Source: Paucilactobacillus vaccinostercus DSM 20634
GTDB lineage: Bacteria; Bacillota; Bacilli; Lactobacillales; Lactobacillaceae
NCBI RefSeq assembly: GCF_001436295.1
Contig: NZ_AYYY01000002.1
Coordinates: 1-47,141, forward strand
Length of the DNA stretch: 47,141 nt
Direction of reading: 5' to 3'
In this document: positions 16,796-25,406 of the stretch, piece by piece
Position numbering within the stretch: position 1 is the first letter of the stretch
Layout of the letters: every line of letters starts with the position of its first letter
Position numbers and translations under genes: made by a program
The notes under the pieces: model-generated
Seen by the model: only the letters and a program-made list of their open reading frames with translations
The model's database searches: none
Told to the model about the DNA's origin: nothing

Positions 16796-17476
16796 CTATC
16801 GCTTTAATACAGAAATGCCATCGGAATTACCAACTACCACCTCATCTACCACATTCAGAAACAAACCATGCTCAACAACTCCAACTGTGCTATCTAGGAT
16901 AGTTGCTAATTTAATCGGGTCGTTAATTTTTCCCAAATGTAAATCTAAAATATAATTATTTGAATCAGTCTTTACAATCGCACTGGTTTCATTAGTTCTT
17001 AAAACTGGCTGATAGCCAAGCGCTTCAAATTTTTTCATTAATTGTTCGTATCCAAACGGGATTACTTCTACAGGTAACGGGAAACGCCCCAAATTCTTTA
17101 CCAGTTTACTGTGATCAACTATCCAAATATTCTTTTGCGAATTAGTAGCGACAATTTTTTCTCGCAGTAATGCAGCACCACCACCTTTAATACCATTCAT
17201 GTTGCTGTCAATTTCGTCTGCACCATCAATGGTAAGATCAATTTGGTTAATATCACATAACGAGTACACCGGTAATTTCAATCGTTTTGCCTGTCGCGCA
17301 GTTTGACTAGACGTCGCTACACACTTAATTTTTAAGTTATTATTTTTTACTTTTTCTGCCAGTGCCTCTACAAAATATTTAACGGTTGTCCCACTACCAA
17401 CCCCAACGGTCATGTCATCTTCCACATACCTAGTCGCGTATTTTCCAACTAACTTTTTTAAAGTTTCTTGATTCAT
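16796..17476 (-). CDS. rpiA: Ribose-5-phosphate isomerase A
   Basis: A 226-residue enzyme interconverting ribose 5-phosphate and ribulose 5-phosphate. The phosphate loop GVGSGTTVKYF (about 25-35), the catalytic region DLTIDGADEID (about 80-90) and KGGGAALLREK (97-107) are all intact, and the length is normal. The start is the ATG at 17476, with AAAGGA nine bases upstream; an in-frame TTG lies just before it. It is the last gene of the minus-strand ulaCBA-like-tkt-rpiA operon, 107 bp after transketolase, with a symmetrical hairpin in the gap. It is likely a pathway-specific extra copy rather than the housekeeping isomerase, though this cannot be checked here. Confidence 0.95.
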   Translation of the reverse strand: MNQETLKKLVGKYATRYVEDDMTVGVGSGTTVKYFVEALAEKVKNNNLKIKCVATSSQTARQAKRLKLPVYSLCDINQIDLTIDGADEIDSNMNGIKGGGAALLREKIVATNSQKNIWIVDHSKLVKNLGRFPLPVEVIPFGYEQLMKKFEALGYQPVLRTNETSAIVKTDSNNYILDLHLGKINDPIKLATILDSTVGVVEHGLFLNVVDEVVVGNSDGISVLKR

Positions 17477-17499
17477 CAACTATCATCCTTTTTCTTTGA

Positions 17500-17545
17500 T
17501 TTAAAAAATGTAATCAGCAAATAAACGGCCGATTACATTTTTTAC
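17500..17545 (-). terminator. Intercistronic hairpin between tkt and rpiA
   Basis: On the minus strand AAAAAATGTAATC...GATTACATTTTTT forms a long stem flanked by A and T runs. It looks like an intrinsic terminator placed inside the operon, so it probably lowers rpiA expression relative to tkt, or acts as a processing/stabilising site. Confidence 0.5.
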
Positions 17546-17583
17546 GTTAATTGAGTAAATAATTTCTTATTCACCGCATACCA

Positions 17584-19584
17584 CTATTTTTTCCAAAGTC
17601 TTTCGAATTCAGAAACAATGCGATCAACAGTAAATCCATATTTTCTTTGAACTGCTTCTCCATTTCCACTGGCACCAAACTCATCAACCCCAATGGTACA
17701 GCCACCAAGTCCGACAAACTCATGCCATCCAAATGTACTTTCCATTTCAATTGAAATCCGATGTGTAACGTCATTAGGGAGTACCTGTTGCTGATAACCA
17801 GCAGTTTGCTGACGGAATAGTTCAACACATGGCATTGATACCACACTAATATCATATGACTTAGCTTCCAAAACTTTTTTAGCTTCTAAAGCCAACGATA
17901 ATTCAGATCCAGTGGCTATCAAAATTCCATCAGGTAAATCTGTCCGTGCTGGAGAAGCAACATAACCACCTTTAGAAACATCTGCATCTAAAGTTTCCTT
18001 CAAAACTGGTAGTTTCTGTCTAGACAAAATTAATGCATTTGGGGTGTCTACGTCTGTGGCAATGTATTGCCATGCATTAAGAACTTCATTTGCATCTGCC
18101 GGCCGAATAACATTAATCCCCGGCATTGATCGTAATGCTGCCAGTTGTTCGACAGGCTCATGGGTCGGACCATCTTCTCCCACCGCAATTGAGTCATGGG
18201 TGAACACATAGGTAACCGGTAACTTTTGAATTGCGGCAGAGCGGATAGCTGACTTCATATAGTCCGAAAATGTAAAGAAGGTACTGATAAAGCAACGGGT
18301 TCCTCCGTGCAGCGTAATGCCATTTGCCGCTGTTGCCATTCCAAATTCACGAACTCCAAACCAAATATTTCGATTTTGTGGATCCTCATCTGAGAAACGA
18401 CCACTAGTTGCTAATTGCGTTTTATTGCTGGAAGAAAGATCCGCAGCACCACCCCAAAAGTTTAAATTACATTCGGAAATCTGTTGCATAATTTCCGAAT
18501 TAGCAGCCCTAGTTGCAATCATATCGCCGGTCTGCTCTTGCACCGCAACCTTTTCCATATTAAGTTCAGGTTTGGCCTGTAAACTAAATTCTTTGGCTTG
18601 TGGATCACTAGACTGAAACTCTGTAAATTCTTTTTCCCATTGATTATATTTTTGCTTACCACGCTGCTGCATATGTTTCTTAAAAACATCATATACTCGC
18701 TCATCAATTTCAAACGGCGCATACTGGTAGTGCAGTGCATTACGCGTCATATTTACATTTTCATTTCCCAGCGCGGCACCATGAACTTTGTTTGTTCCCG
18801 CTTCTGGAGAACCAAACCCGATAATTGTCTTCACTTCAATTAGCGTTGGTTTATAAGTTGCTTTAGCGGTTGTTATTGCCTGATCAATTTCAGCTAAATT
18901 CTCACCATCATCAACTTTTAAATAGTCCCAACCGGCTGCCTTAAATCGCATGGCTGCATTTTCGACAGATTCGTTAGATAATGGACCATCCAAAGTAATG
19001 TTATTCGAGTCATATAGGACAATTAATTTTGAGAGTTTTTCATTACCAGCAATATTAATGGCTTCTTGACTAACGCCTTCCATAAGATCTCCATCACCGA
19101 CTAGTGCATAAGTGTAATGATCGACGATGTTATAGGTATGATTGTAAACCTCTGCCAAATGTTTCTCGGCCATTGCCATTCCGACGGCCATTCCAATTCC
19201 TTGCCCTAAAGGACCAGTGGTTGCCTCTACACCAACCGTATGCCCATATTCTGGATGGCCTGGGGTCTTGGAATCCAACTGACGAAATTGCTTTAACTCA
19301 CTCATTGGAAGATCATAACCACTCAAATGAAGTAAACTGTACAGCATTGCTGATCCATGCCCTGCTGATAAAACAAATCTATCACGATCAAACCAAGTTG
19401 GTTGCTCTGGATTGACTTTCAGATGATAGTTCCACAGTACATAGGCCATTGGAGACGCGCCTAAACAAATTCCCGGATGACCTGAATTAGCTTTTTGAAT
19501 TTCATCCACGCTTAACATTCGTAATGTGTTAACCGCTAACGTATCAATTTCATTAAACTTTGCATTTGCTTGTTTCTGTGTCAT
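17584..19584 (-). CDS. tkt: Transketolase
   Basis: A full-length, 666-residue thiamine-diphosphate transketolase. H36 (SGHPG), H76 (SAGHGS), H110 (TPGHPEYG), the TPP/metal motif GDGDLMEG...N (163-195) and REFGMA in the pyrimidine domain near residue 420 are present. It transfers two-carbon units between pentose phosphates and glycolytic sugars. A GGAGG site lies 12 bases before the ATG, a little far. The gene sits between the PTS IIC gene (104 bp upstream) and rpiA (107 bp downstream), and both gaps contain inverted repeats built on the same AATGTAAT/ATTACATT theme. Its presence inside a PTS operon suggests that the imported sugar phosphate enters the pentose phosphate pathway. Confidence 0.96.
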   Translation of the reverse strand: MTQKQANAKFNEIDTLAVNTLRMLSVDEIQKANSGHPGICLGASPMAYVLWNYHLKVNPEQPTWFDRDRFVLSAGHGSAMLYSLLHLSGYDLPMSELKQFRQLDSKTPGHPEYGHTVGVEATTGPLGQGIGMAVGMAMAEKHLAEVYNHTYNIVDHYTYALVGDGDLMEGVSQEAINIAGNEKLSKLIVLYDSNNITLDGPLSNESVENAAMRFKAAGWDYLKVDDGENLAEIDQAITTAKATYKPTLIEVKTIIGFGSPEAGTNKVHGAALGNENVNMTRNALHYQYAPFEIDERVYDVFKKHMQQRGKQKYNQWEKEFTEFQSSDPQAKEFSLQAKPELNMEKVAVQEQTGDMIATRAANSEIMQQISECNLNFWGGAADLSSSNKTQLATSGRFSDEDPQNRNIWFGVREFGMATAANGITLHGGTRCFISTFFTFSDYMKSAIRSAAIQKLPVTYVFTHDSIAVGEDGPTHEPVEQLAALRSMPGINVIRPADANEVLNAWQYIATDVDTPNALILSRQKLPVLKETLDADVSKGGYVASPARTDLPDGILIATGSELSLALEAKKVLEAKSYDISVVSMPCVELFRQQTAGYQQQVLPNDVTHRISIEMESTFGWHEFVGLGGCTIGVDEFGASGNGEAVQRKYGFTVDRIVSEFERLWKK

Positions 19585-19601
19585 ATCAAATAAGTACCTC
19601 C

Positions 19602-19680
19602 ACGTAATTTTTCTTCAAAAAAATTACATCCCTTGGATGATCGCAATTTACCACGTTTCCAAAAAATGTAATTTTTAATA
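19602..19680 (-). promoter_or_regulatory. Attenuator-like alternative hairpins in front of tkt
   Basis: Reading the minus strand, segment a (AAAAATTACAT), segment b (ATGTAATTTTTTT) and segment c (AAAAATTACGTGG) follow one another. Segment b can pair with a (stem followed by a T-run, terminator-like) or with c (9-10 pairs around a 5-6 base loop), and c ends right at the GGAGG ribosome site of tkt. This mutually exclusive arrangement could regulate transcription or translation, but it might also simply be two overlapping AT-rich hairpins. Confidence 0.4.
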
Positions 19681-19688
19681 CCTATTAG

Positions 19689-21056
19689 CTACTTTGCTGC
19701 TTTACTACGACGATCCCGTGCGTTCAACATCATGCTGATCAAAATAACCAAAACTAGGAATACTAAAATTGATGTCACAAGTGCGACAGTTCCTAGATTT
19801 CCTAAATTTCCTAGAATGATACCAGGAATCAAGTAATCAGTATCTGCGAAGGTCGATGCAGCCATTTGTAAGTTACCGAGTACGGGTAAAATAAATAGCG
19901 GCAACCAACTAATCAGAATTCCGTTAAATGCCGAACCTAAAACCGCTCCACGACGACCACCATATGCATTTCCGTAAATTGCGGCTGCGGCACCACAGAA
20001 GAAATGACCCACAACTCCGGGAATAATGACTGTTGTTTTCATACCGATCATGATAAACATACTGATCGTTCCAACAATAAAGCTTGTAAAGAATCCGATT
20101 AAAACTGCATTTGGCGCATACGGAAAGATGATAGGAACATCCAATGCAGGTTTTGAATTTGGTACCAGTTTTTGAGCAATTCCTTGGAAAGCGGGAACAA
20201 TTTCAGCCAAAATCATCCGAACACCTTGGAGAACAACAACAAATCCAGCAGCAAAAGTACCAGCTTGAACTAACGAGTAAACTAAATAGTTAGTACCTGC
20301 GCTTAACTTAGTTTCGATAAAGTGTGGTCCCGTCACAATTGCAAGAGCAAGATAGACAATCGACATCAACAATGTAATCGATACTGTAGAATCACGTAAA
20401 AAGCTGAGACTCTTTGGAATATCAAGATCTTCCGTTGTTTTCTTCGGGTTCCCAAACAGTTTCCCAATCAAACTAGCAGTTGCGTATCCAATGTTACCTG
20501 TATGCCCCATGGCAACCGCATCACCACCAGTAATTTTACGCATAAACGGCTGACATAAAGCTGGCGTAACCGTCAGTAATGTACCTTCAAAAATCCCGCC
20601 TAGAATAATGGTTTTCCAACCAGCGCCCAAATGAGCAGAGATTAATACCACGGCAGTCAAACAAGAAACATAAAGCATTGCTTGACCTGTTAAGAAGATG
20701 TATTTAAAACGTGTGAAGCGAGCCAATAAAATATTAACAATCATACCAACAAACATAATAAGTGCAGTTACCGAACCATACTTAACAAGTGCAATCGCGA
20801 CTACCGCTTCGTTACTTGGAACTACCCCTTGAACATGTAATGCAAATTTAAACATCTTAGCAAAAGGATCAAGCGCACCCTGCAAAATAGTAGAACCACC
20901 AATTAACACCAAAAAACCGGCAAAAGTTTTGATCGTTCCCTGAATAACTTCAGTTGTCTTTTTACGCTGTAACACCAGCCCTAAAAGCGCAATTAGAGCA
21001 ATTAAAATGGAAGGCTGTGTCACAATTGAAACGAATAAATTTAATATTCCCTTCAT
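19689..21056 (-). CDS. ulaA: PTS transporter IIC, ascorbate (Ula/SgaT) family
   Basis: The 455-residue integral membrane subunit of an L-ascorbate-family PTS, with about ten to twelve hydrophobic segments. Family traits include VQGVPSNEAVVAIALVKYGSVTALIMFVGMIVN (about 75-108), GHTGNIGYATASLIG and the C-terminal VGHFFCGAAAAIYGNAYGGRRGAVLGS. The family is named for ascorbate but includes members for other sugars and polyols. Here the usual ascorbate catabolic genes (ulaD/E/F/G) are absent and transketolase plus rpiA follow, so the symbol describes homology, not proven substrate. An AAGGAG site lies upstream, and the IIB gene ends 20 bp before its start. Confidence 0.9.
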   Translation of the reverse strand: MKGILNLFVSIVTQPSILIALIALLGLVLQRKKTTEVIQGTIKTFAGFLVLIGGSTILQGALDPFAKMFKFALHVQGVVPSNEAVVAIALVKYGSVTALIMFVGMIVNILLARFTRFKYIFLTGQAMLYVSCLTAVVLISAHLGAGWKTIILGGIFEGTLLTVTPALCQPFMRKITGGDAVAMGHTGNIGYATASLIGKLFGNPKKTTEDLDIPKSLSFLRDSTVSITLLMSIVYLALAIVTGPHFIETKLSAGTNYLVYSLVQAGTFAAGFVVVLQGVRMILAEIVPAFQGIAQKLVPNSKPALDVPIIFPYAPNAVLIGFFTSFIVGTISMFIMIGMKTTVIIPGVVGHFFCGAAAAIYGNAYGGRRGAVLGSAFNGILISWLPLFILPVLGNLQMAASTFADTDYLIPGIILGNLGNLGTVALVTSILVFLVLVILISMMLNARDRRSKAAK

Positions 21057-21076
21057 AGCTGTTCTCCTTTCAATGG

Positions 21077-21373
21077 TTAGTTATGGGCAATATTTTCTCG
21101 ATCCAAAATACCGTTAACATGTTCTTTGATTTCATCTTTATCAATTAAACTCTTCAATAAAATTAACTTATCTGATGGAATACTACCCAACGTATCTCCC
21201 AACGTAGATTCAACAAAGAAATAATCCGCAGAATCTGCTGTAGTGCTACCAACATCTGAGTGATCAACCACAATTTCTTCTTGAACACCCTCATCTTTTA
21301 AAATTTGTTGAATATTCATCTGAACCATAAAGCTACTTCCTAAACCACTTTGACAAACTGCTAAAAATTTCAT
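21077..21373 (-). CDS. ulaB: PTS IIB, ascorbate (Ula) family
   Basis: The 98-residue cytoplasmic phosphocarrier. The phosphorylated cysteine sits in the P-loop VCQSGLGSSFM (Cys8), the signature of lactose/ascorbate-type IIB folds. It accepts phosphate from the IIA histidine and passes it to the sugar in the IIC channel. It lies between the IIA gene (17 bp gap) and the IIC gene (20 bp gap), so all three are cotranscribed. Confidence 0.92.
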   Translation of the reverse strand: MKFLAVCQSGLGSSFMVQMNIQQILKDEGVQEEIVVDHSDVGSTTADSADYFFVESTLGDTLGSIPSDKLILLKSLIDKDEIKEHVNGILDRENIAHN

Positions 21374-21390
21374 AATTTTGACCCCCCAAT

Positions 21391-21834
21391 TTATTTTGTT
21401 CCAATAATTTCTAATAACTGTTCAACTTTTGTTGCATTACACATCGCTTGAACTTTCTGCTCGTTCATTAATAATTCCATCAAACCTTGAATAACACTTA
21501 AATGTGTTTGGTTATCTGTCGCCGCCAATACAAACCACAGATTAACAGGATGATCAGGATTCACTAGATTGACTGCTTGATCAGTCTTTAACAGGGACAA
21601 CGATATTTTATTCACTCCCGCTTCTAGTCGTGAATGTGCAAGTACTATTCTTGAAACAATATTAAAATATGGTCCTTTCTCAATAACCGTGTCTAACATT
21701 GCTTGAACATATGTCTCTTTGACTGATCCGTTATTTACTAAGGGTTGTGCTGATAATTTGATCGCATCACTCCAATTTAAATCATTGCCGTTTACAATTT
21801 GGACCGTCCTTTTGGTTAATAATTTATCTAACAA
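21391..21834 (-). CDS. ulaC: PTS IIA, ascorbate (Ula) family
   Basis: A 147-residue fructose/mannitol-fold IIA. The phosphorylatable histidine is in IVSRIVLAHSRLEAGV, followed by KISLSLLKTDQAV. The start is a TTG at 21834 (LLDKLL), supported by GAGGAGGACAGGAG with the SD core seven bases upstream; longer in-frame versions reaching to 22014 run through the promoter and have no ribosome site. It is the first gene of the operon. The divergent regulator carries its own IIA-like domain with a similar LAHA segment, so the two may compete for the same phosphoryl chain. Confidence 0.9.
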   Translation of the reverse strand: MLDKLLTKRTVQIVNGNDLNWSDAIKLSAQPLVNNGSVKETYVQAMLDTVIEKGPYFNIVSRIVLAHSRLEAGVNKISLSLLKTDQAVNLVNPDHPVNLWFVLAATDNQTHLSVIQGLMELLMNEQKVQAMCNATKVEQLLEIIGTK

Positions 21835-21872
21835 CTCCTGTCCTCCTCTCCTGTATGGTTTATATCTTACTC

Positions 21873-21920
21873 TTGATGTAAACGCTAACAAGTGCAATAA
21901 TGTCCAGAGTAAAAGTGCAA
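21873..21920. promoter_or_regulatory. Divergent control region: promoters, cre site and direct repeats
   Basis: For the rightward regulator, TTGATG (21873-21878) and AATAAT (21896-21901) are 17 bp apart. TGTAAACGCTAACA (21877-21890) matches the CcpA cre consensus TGWNANCGNTNWCA at every position and overlaps that spacer. On the minus strand TTGTTA...16 bp...TAAGAT overlaps the same cre and could drive the PTS operon. AAGTGCAA occurs twice (21890-21897, 21913-21920), 23 bp apart, as a candidate activator site. Confidence 0.6.
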
Positions 21921-21946
21921 CTATTTCACTATTAATTAGCAGGAAG

Positions 21947-24007
21947 GTGAATTTCATCACTAATATTGACTCAATTCCGCATGGACGTGCCATTCTTAAT
22001 CTTTTGCAAAACACAGAGCACTATATTACGTCACTTGAAATACAAGAAAAATTATCTATATCACGACGTAGCTTTTACTACTCTCTTAAAAAAATAAATA
22101 CTTATTTGGATCATAATCACATTGAGCCAATCGCAAATTTAAAGGGCATTGGTTACTATTTAACTGATAATGCTAAAAAAAACATTAAGGCAGCAAATAT
22201 TTCCATATCCTCAGACAAAAATTTTTCTGCCAATGAGCGAGAAATACTATGTATTTGGAATCTCATCAATGGTCAAACTATTTCAATTTCTAACTTAATG
22301 ACCCTGTTTAACATTTCGAACCACACCGCAATTACTGATTTGAATAAAATATCCATTCAACTAGAACACATCAACTTACACTTAAAACAGCAAAATAATG
22401 GTAAGACACTAGTTGGTTCAGAAGTGACAAAACGAAAATGGGTATTGGAACAGCTGAATAATCCAGTTTCTCCAATTCATAGGGTCTTTCACTTTAATGA
22501 TGACTCCCTAACAAAAATTGATCTATCACTTAAGGAATTAGAAGCCTGGACCCAAAATTTCTTTACTGACAATGCCCACATCACTTTAAATAAATTTATT
22601 ACCTGGTTATTAAATCGACTAAATAATCCAGAATATTTATTGACTAATATTGATAAACAGTTTGATATTACTAATTCCACTGTCCTTCACTGGGCCAACG
22701 AACTCTTACAGCAGCACCATATCAATAACCAATTTGAGCCAATCTTTCTATCTCAAATTCTTAATACGAGTCAGTTTTCAAGTATTAATGCTTCTAGTAA
22801 AAAAACACTCGAGATTCAGGACGTCGCTCAAAAAGTTATTGATAAATTCAATATTGTTTCAGGATCTAACATCAACTCTTACTCACTAGTTGTCGCTCTT
22901 TCGACACACTTATTAAGTACGCTATATCGAGTTACTCTCGGGATCAAATATACGCATCCAGACTTAAAAACATTTCTCAAAAAATACCACGAGCTATTTA
23001 TCTTTACCAAATATGCAATTCACCCCTTCGAGTCCTATGTGGGTCAAAAACTATCTGATGATGAAATTTCGTTAATTGCAATTTACTTTGGCGGTCAACT
23101 ACGAGAGATCAGTCGCAAAAATCGTTGGAACACGGACGTTATGCTAGTTTGTTCTAGCGGAATTGGAACTTCTGTGTTACTAAAAAATCAGTTAACAGCA
23201 AAATATCCTGATGTATCATTTTCGGAACCACTTAGCATTTTCCAATTTGAAAACTGCCCGCTCGACGACGTTAAACTAATTATTTCAACAATTAGTTTTG
23301 ACAAAGATTATGGTGTACCAACACTTAGAGTTTCCCCGCTACTTACTGAAGGAGATCTCAAAAAAATTGATAATGCAATTTTAAGTAGTCATCACACTGC
23401 CACGTCTAATAACCCTAATGCAGATGCCTTAATTGACATTATTAGCGAATTTGCTCGAATTGAAGACTTTGATAAACTACGTGAAGCACTTAATAACTAT
23501 TTAAATTCATCTCAAAAAACATCTCATCCGCTTTCTCTAAATAAACCGGTCAATGAACTTCAAAAAATATTAACTACTACAAACATCGTTATCAACGATT
23601 CACCTCATGCCGAAAGTTGGCAATATGCAATTCAACATGCTTTTAATAACATGCTCGAAAACCATTCTATTTCACAAAGTTATGTTGATAAAATCATCGC
23701 TTTGACTCAACAAAAAGGGCCCTATATGTATTTAGGGAATGGTGTTTTTCTTGCGCATGCTGCACCACAAGATGGTGTTAAAGAAATTGGCTTATCACTT
23801 TATATCAGCAAAATCCCCATTGCGTTAACAACTTCAAACCATCCACAAAAAAACGTGAACATCATTATTGGATTGGCCCCAATTGATCAAAGCAGTCACC
23901 TTAAAGTACTTTCCGAACTTTTCCAAAATATTCAAAATAAAGATTGGCTTGAACACTTAAAATCCGCAACCACAGTTACACAAGTATTAGAACAAATTAA
24001 AAAATAG
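21947..24007 (+). CDS. PRD-containing BglG/MgaR-type PTS-responsive regulator
   Basis: A roughly 686-residue multidomain activator. From the N-terminus it has two helix-turn-helix regions (ILNLLQNTEHYITSLEIQEKLSISRRSFYYSLKKIN; later a second in NISNHTAITDLNKISIQL), PRD-like helical modules (about 200-430, including DDEISLIAIYFGGQL where the usual histidine is tyrosine), a IIB-like domain with DVMLVCSSGIGTS (phosphorylatable Cys), and a C-terminal IIA-like domain with GVFLAHAAPQDGVKEIGLSL (His). It should sense sugar flux through the adjacent PTS and activate it. The start is uncertain. No ATG fits; the GTG at 21947 is the best codon, but its purine-rich AGGAAG is nearly adjacent. A longer form from the ATG at 21719 would overlap ulaC antisense and is unlikely. 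Confidence 0.85.
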   Translation: MNFITNIDSIPHGRAILNLLQNTEHYITSLEIQEKLSISRRSFYYSLKKINTYLDHNHIEPIANLKGIGYYLTDNAKKNIKAANISISSDKNFSANEREILCIWNLINGQTISISNLMTLFNISNHTAITDLNKISIQLEHINLHLKQQNNGKTLVGSEVTKRKWVLEQLNNPVSPIHRVFHFNDDSLTKIDLSLKELEAWTQNFFTDNAHITLNKFITWLLNRLNNPEYLLTNIDKQFDITNSTVLHWANELLQQHHINNQFEPIFLSQILNTSQFSSINASSKKTLEIQDVAQKVIDKFNIVSGSNINSYSLVVALSTHLLSTLYRVTLGIKYTHPDLKTFLKKYHELFIFTKYAIHPFESYVGQKLSDDEISLIAIYFGGQLREISRKNRWNTDVMLVCSSGIGTSVLLKNQLTAKYPDVSFSEPLSIFQFENCPLDDVKLIISTISFDKDYGVPTLRVSPLLTEGDLKKIDNAILSSHHTATSNNPNADALIDIISEFARIEDFDKLREALNNYLNSSQKTSHPLSLNKPVNELQKILTTTNIVINDSPHAESWQYAIQHAFNNMLENHSISQSYVDKIIALTQQKGPYMYLGNGVFLAHAAPQDGVKEIGLSLYISKIPIALTTSNHPQKNVNIIIGLAPIDQSSHLKVLSELFQNIQNKDWLEHLKSATTVTQVLEQIKK

Positions 24008-24077
24008 GACGTCACTATCTGTCTTTTTCCATTCTTAAGTTACGTGCTTATGTTACTTAACGACATAAAAAATAAAC

Positions 24078-24153
24078 AAAGAGATGTCTGCATTAAAGCG
24101 CCACCGAGATCGTTGTTCAATCTCGAGGGCCCACTTCACAGGCATCTCTTTTT
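24078..24153. terminator. Large two-level hairpin, bidirectional terminator
   Basis: Outer arms AAAGAGATGTCTG (24078-24090) and CAGGCATCTCTTT (24139-24151) with one mismatch enclose an inner stem CGAGAT/ATCTCG (near 24105-24124). T-runs occur on both strands. It separates the regulator and the convergent AraC gene. The remainder of 24008-24180 holds nothing else recognisable. Confidence 0.75.
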
Positions 24154-24180
24154 ATTAATTATCTAAAGTAATTTTTAATC

Positions 24181-25080
24181 TTAGGGTTCAGCAGTAATAT
24201 CAAAGGACGTATCCATCACAATTTCTTCAGACTTACGTCGATTTCCGAGACGATAATCAGATGGTAATTGGTTTTCGTATTTAAAAAATACTTTTGTAAA
24301 ATAGTTGTTACTGAATCCAACTTCATTAGCTATTTGTCCAATAGATTTAGTAGTTTCTGTTAATAATTCTTTTGCTTTTTGAAGTCTAATAGTTTGTAAT
24401 ATGTGGATCGGCGTTTGATTATATGAATCTGAGAATAACTTGATAATTTGTGGTTTACTATAATGAAATTTCTCACTGAGCATATCTAAAGAAACCTTAT
24501 ATTGATAATTATCGATCATGTAAGATAATATTTGGGCTGCATCTTCAGAATCATAAGAATCACTAAATGGAAGTTTAATTTCCTTAGGACTCAACTGAAG
24601 TGGCTCTGGAACTGTTGGCTGTGAGAGCTCAAGTAACAATAATTTAACTTGAGTATCAATGTTAATTAAAATATTACTTTTTTTATAGTGCTGAAAATAC
24701 ACTCCTTGGTCAATAATTTGAGAAAATCTGTTTCGAATCATTTCATCATCAATATGGAAAACAGAATTTATAAAAATGGCTTTCATTAAGTCATGTAGTC
24801 CATCGATCATATTAAATTTAATATCAATAATTTTTGATTCTTTTTCAAATGAATATGAATGACTAATATTGCTATCAATTAATGCTATATCGTTGGGTTT
24901 CAATGTATATATTTTATCGTTAATAGTTAGTATTTCGTTTCCTTCCAATAAATATTGAAGTTGATAAAAATTATGCCGATGCTGCTTGACTGTCATTTCC
25001 CTAGAATATTTTTTTCCACTCATCCATAAAATTGTTAGTTGACTATCTCTCAAATCTGCCAATTTCATCACAACTTTCAT
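24181..25080 (-). CDS. AraC-family transcriptional regulator
   Basis: A 299-residue regulator. The N-terminal half is a cupin-like sensing domain (KQHRHNFYQLQYLLEG...NDIALIDSNISHSYSF). The C-terminal third has the two AraC helix-turn-helix motifs: SLDMLSEKFHYSKPQIIKLFSDSYNQTPIHILQTIRLQKAKELL, and SIGQIANEVGFSNNYFTKVFFKYENQLPSDYR. It is divergent from the MFS-dehydrogenase-HIT-lyxose isomerase operon and most likely activates it in response to the transported compound. The start is unclear: neither the ATG at 25080 nor the one four codons on has a good ribosome site. Confidence 0.9.
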   Translation of the reverse strand: MKVVMKLADLRDSQLTILWMSGKKYSREMTVKQHRHNFYQLQYLLEGNEILTINDKIYTLKPNDIALIDSNISHSYSFEKESKIIDIKFNMIDGLHDLMKAIFINSVFHIDDEMIRNRFSQIIDQGVYFQHYKKSNILINIDTQVKLLLLELSQPTVPEPLQLSPKEIKLPFSDSYDSEDAAQILSYMIDNYQYKVSLDMLSEKFHYSKPQIIKLFSDSYNQTPIHILQTIRLQKAKELLTETTKSIGQIANEVGFSNNYFTKVFFKYENQLPSDYRLGNRRKSEEIVMDTSFDITAEP

Positions 25081-25140
25081 ATTTTTGTACTTTTATAATA
25101 TATCCATTTCAATAAAAAAACCGCTAATTTTGCACATTAT

Positions 25141-25286
25141 AAATAATCAGCGATAAAAAGCTGTATTTTAAGCGAAAAAGCCTAAAAACACTATTAAAGC
25201 GCTTTATTTAAAGCTATTTTGCCACTATTTTTAAATAATCAGCGACTGACAGTTATTTTACCGTCGAATGTAACCGCTTTTATGAT
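25141..25286. promoter_or_regulatory. AraC-type control region: 13-bp direct repeats, palindrome, cre and promoter
   Basis: AAATAATCAGCGA occurs exactly twice (25141-25153, 25233-25245), 92 bp apart. The downstream copy ends 11 bp before a TTTACC -35 box (25257-25262), which is 18 bp from a TATGAT -10 box (25281-25286). TGTAACCGCTTTTA (25269-25282) matches the cre consensus at 13 of 14 positions and covers the spacer. TAAAGCGCTTTA (25195-25206) is a perfect palindrome. The layout fits an AraC activator with looping plus CcpA repression. The rest of 25081-25406 is AT-rich with no supported gene. Confidence 0.6.
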
Positions 25287-25406
25287 GCTAATATCAAGTC
25301 AAGTTGAAGTATTAATTGCGCAAAGATACCTAACAACTAAAAATCTAAAACGTCATTATAACTTGTTTCATTTAAATCGGGCAAATTACCTGAAGGAGGA
25401 TCAACA

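Noticed and set aside
21719-21946. An N-terminal extension of the PRD regulator from the ATG at 21719
   Set aside because: It overlaps the ulaC-like gene antisense and the promoter region, and does not look like any regulator N-terminus.
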